Source: Leyella stercorea
Lineage (GTDB): Bacteria; Bacteroidota; Bacteroidia; Bacteroidales; Bacteroidaceae
Direction: 5' to 3'
Length of the DNA: 7,645 nucleotides
Assembly: GCF_019052365.1 (NCBI RefSeq)
Contig: NZ_JAHQUY010000096.1
Span: forward strand, 1 to 7,645
Below the pieces are notes generated by a model. The model saw only the letters and a list, made by a program, of their open reading frames with translations. It did not search any database and had not been told where the DNA came from. The position numbers and the translations under genes were made by a program. Positions 6,135-7,645 of this stretch are shown piece after piece. Position 1 is the first letter of the stretch; the number at the start of each line of letters is the position of its first letter.

Positions 6135-7391
6135 TTATATGCTATTTAGCTTGTCCATCGTTACAGTGTAGAACCTGCCCACACGTTTTGTTGGCGAGTA
6201 GTGACCGCTGCTATTGTAGTTGTACTCGTATGAGGTGTAGGTGAGGGCATTCTCTGAAGGTTGCAGCTTCCAACAGTCCTGCACTATCTTTCGCACAAGG
6301 TGCTTCTCCGCTTTCACGTGGTTGCACTGCAACAAGGCGATTGCGTCATTGAGGCAGAATTGCAAACTGTCGGTTTGGGTGTTCTCCATGACCTCAAGGA
6401 ACAGCTCCGACATTTCCACCTCAAGTCTGTTACGGTTGCAGCGTATGATTCTCCTCAGAGCATCGGTCGCTATCTGTTCGTGGGCGAACCACATTCGGCT
6501 CTTGTGCTCTGTGGAGAGCGTTCTGCCTTGCAGATGGAACAGAAAAGCGGGTATCTCCGCCTTCAGTTTCTCCAAGAAGTCGGTATCGTCAGATTGCAAC
6601 GATGAAATCTTCCTCACCCAATATCGGGTCTCGCCCTCGTCAATGATGACAGGGAGTGATTCGTTGTTGGAGCACAGCACGAACTTGGCAAAGAAGGAAA
6701 TCTCGTTCCTGTCCTTACCCTTGGCTTCCACCTTGTACGAGAGGGTGGTGCTGAGGTTCTTCAACCGCTCGGAATCCTCCCTGCGACTGAGCAACACCTC
6801 GTCCACGACAATCAGCAGCTTGCCAGCCCAATCGGAATTGAACTGACTGCGGAAGTCCTCGTTGGTGTTGAATGTCACGTTGTCTTGGAACAACGCTTTC
6901 AGAAAGTTCAAGAACGTGGTCTTGCCTGTGTTCCTCTCCTCTGATACGAGCAGCAGAATGGGCAACTTCTGCACAGGTCTGAGATAGAGCAGTTGCAGGT
7001 AGTCCATGCCAAGCTCATATTGCTCACCGAAGATGTGACTAACCAACTTCTTGATATTTGGGAAGTCCCCTTGCATCGGCTTATGTCCTATCGGCTCGTA
7101 TAGGTTGAGGAAACCGTCTATCACCGTGCGGTGGTTCACATGCTCGGGAACGGTGCAGAAGCCGTCATACTTGTGAACGTACTTGATGAACTCCTTGCCG
7201 TAGTCCTGACGCAAGGTTTCCATGTTCCATGGGATGCGCTTTCTTACCTTTCCTCCTGTGATGGTAGGTTGGTCAACCACCTTGTACAAGGTAGTGCCAA
7301 CACGGATGAACACCTCGTCTGTTGGAGGTGCAGCCTGTGGCTGCTTGTTTTCCACAGCTACAGGTTGTTTGTTGTCGTTTGTCTTGCTCAT
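6135..7391 (-). CDS. SF3/D5-like primase-helicase ATPase of a mobilizable element
   Basis: A 418-residue AAA+-type ATPase resembling the phage/plasmid D5-like helicases (DUF5906 group), expected to unwind element DNA beside the separate primase. The first about 25 residues are Gln/Pro/Asn-rich and probably disordered. The ATPase core spans about 140-265. The Walker A is SEERNTGKTT (150-159), the Walker B is LLIVVDE (192-198), and the sensor-like stretch FVLCSNN (237-243) is followed by GETRYWVRKI (253-262), whose Arg256 is a candidate arginine finger. The C-terminal about 150 residues probably form a winged-helix DNA-binding part, by analogy. No primase domain is fused at the N-terminus, in keeping with the separate Toprim gene that follows. 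The ATG at 7391 lies about 36 bases after a clear Bacteroides-type -7 box, which favours it as the start. No Shine-Dalgarno is visible. The stop adjoins the last iteron of the downstream gap. Confidence 0.87.
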   Translation of the reverse strand: MSKTNDNKQPVAVENKQPQAAPPTDEVFIRVGTTLYKVVDQPTITGGKVRKRIPWNMETLRQDYGKEFIKYVHKYDGFCTVPEHVNHRTVIDGFLNLYEPIGHKPMQGDFPNIKKLVSHIFGEQYELGMDYLQLLYLRPVQKLPILLLVSEERNTGKTTFLNFLKALFQDNVTFNTNEDFRSQFNSDWAGKLLIVVDEVLLSRREDSERLKNLSTTLSYKVEAKGKDRNEISFFAKFVLCSNNESLPVIIDEGETRYWVRKISSLQSDDTDFLEKLKAEIPAFLFHLQGRTLSTEHKSRMWFAHEQIATDALRRIIRCNRNRLEVEMSELFLEVMENTQTDSLQFCLNDAIALLQCNHVKAEKHLVRKIVQDCWKLQPSENALTYTSYEYNYNSSGHYSPTKRVGRFYTVTMDKLNSI

Positions 7392-7426
7392 AATCTAATC
7401 TTTGTGAGTTGATAAAATTAAAGTTG

Positions 7427-7457
7427 CAAAGGTAAGGGCGGAAAATCAAAATGCAAA
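7427..7457 (-). promoter_or_regulatory. Bacteroides-type promoter for the helicase-primase-relaxase set
   Basis: On the minus strand a -33 box TTTG (7457-7454) is followed after exactly 19 bases by TACCTTTG (7434-7427), matching the primary sigma-factor consensus of Bacteroides, TTTG-N19..21-TAnnTTTG. The leader to the helicase ATG is short, about 25-30 bases. No equally good promoter was seen before the primase or relaxase, so this may drive all three genes. Confidence 0.78.
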
Positions 7458-7505
7458 ACACAAACTTACGCAGAATGGAGCAGTTTGCACCGACAATGTT
7501 AAAAG

Positions 7506-7536
7506 ATTGGAAATCAAGGTGCTTGATGTAGCCAAT
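7506..7536. repeat. Palindrome upstream of the helicase promoter
   Basis: An inner perfect repeat ATCAAG-GTG-CTTGAT (7513-7527) lies within an outer ATTGG (7506-7510) and CCAAT (7532-7536). It sits about 50 bases upstream of the -33 box, between the promoter and the terminator of the preceding gene. It may be an operator for an element regulator encoded to the right. That role is a guess; the symmetry is seen directly. Confidence 0.45.
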
Positions 7537-7557
7537 CGGGATAAGATGAAACAAAAA

Positions 7558-7597
7558 ATCCCGAAGAGAGGTTTCCTTGCGAACCTTTCTTCGGGAT
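7558..7597 (-). terminator. Rho-independent terminator of an unseen minus-strand gene
   Basis: The arms 7558-7573 and 7582-7597 pair over all 16 bases (one G-U pair) around an 8-base loop. On the minus strand the stem is followed directly by a T-run. It should end transcription of a gene lying to the right of the window, insulating the helicase promoter. No gene is supported from 7392 to 7645. Stop codons in two minus frames near 7631-7642 would fit the end of that gene. Confidence 0.85.
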
Positions 7598-7617
7598 GAA
7601 CAAAAATGTATTCCTGC

Positions 7618-7643
7618 ATGTCATACGTTTTATATGTCATACG
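7618..7643. repeat. Direct repeat ATGTCATACG, two copies, 16-base period, at the window edge
   Basis: Identical 10-base copies lie at 7618-7627 and 7634-7643, separated by TTTTAT. They lie just before the terminator of the unseen gene. They could be the start of a longer repeat array or protein sites that continue past the edge, or simply the repetitive end of a coding sequence. Confidence 0.55.
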
Positions 7644-7645
7644 AT

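Noticed and set aside
6241..6846. Plus-strand open frame of 201 codons
   Set aside because: Antisense to the helicase ATPase core, with low-complexity Ser/Leu/Arg composition and no motifs.
7273..7554. Minus-strand open frame overlapping the helicase start
   Set aside because: It covers the promoter and leader and is out of frame with the well-supported helicase.
7446..7640. Minus-strand open frame of 64 codons at the right edge
   Set aside because: It contains the complete terminator hairpin and the palindrome and runs into the helicase promoter; no family resemblance.

Overview
The window looks like Bacteroidota DNA, probably Prevotella or Bacteroides. The support is a GLPGLI-family protein next to a TonB-receptor-like outer-membrane barrel protein, a TTTG-N19-TAnnTTTG promoter of the Bacteroides sigma type, and gene starts with little Shine-Dalgarno signal. 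It has two halves of different origin that converge at about 3300-3370.

Left half (1-3301, plus strand, AT-rich): the 3' part of a GLPGLI (Porph_ging) gene, then 18 bases later an 870-residue outer-membrane protein with a signal peptide, a carboxypeptidase-regulatory-like domain, a plug and a beta-barrel. This is an ordinary cell-envelope pair and may be a short operon. A long imperfect stem-loop (3304-3359) separates it from the right half and can serve as a shared terminator.

Right half (3370-7645, minus strand, clearly more GC-rich in its genes): part of a mobilizable element. In transcription order it holds a Bacteroides-type promoter (7427-7457), an SF3/D5-like primase-helicase ATPase (7391-6135), a 276-base non-coding gap, a CHC2-like/Toprim primase (5858-4908), a 191-base non-coding gap, and a MobV (Pre/Mob) relaxase (4716-3370). 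Farther right is a strong terminator for an unseen minus-strand gene. No integrase, initiator Rep protein or cargo is visible, and the element continues beyond the right edge.

The two gaps are the most interesting parts. The gap between helicase and primase carries about eleven copies of a TCAACA/TGTTGA core in an AT-rich setting. They are arranged as an inverted repeat around a central stem-loop, with a near-match to a DnaA box beside the primase start. This is a good candidate for the element's replication origin. The gap in front of the relaxase is packed with inverted repeats and is the natural place for oriT. The model is that the relaxase nicks at oriT for transfer with a helper conjugation system, and the helicase and primase copy or re-prime the element at the repeat-rich gap. 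The genes are supported by motifs in the sequence. The origin and oriT functions are inference.
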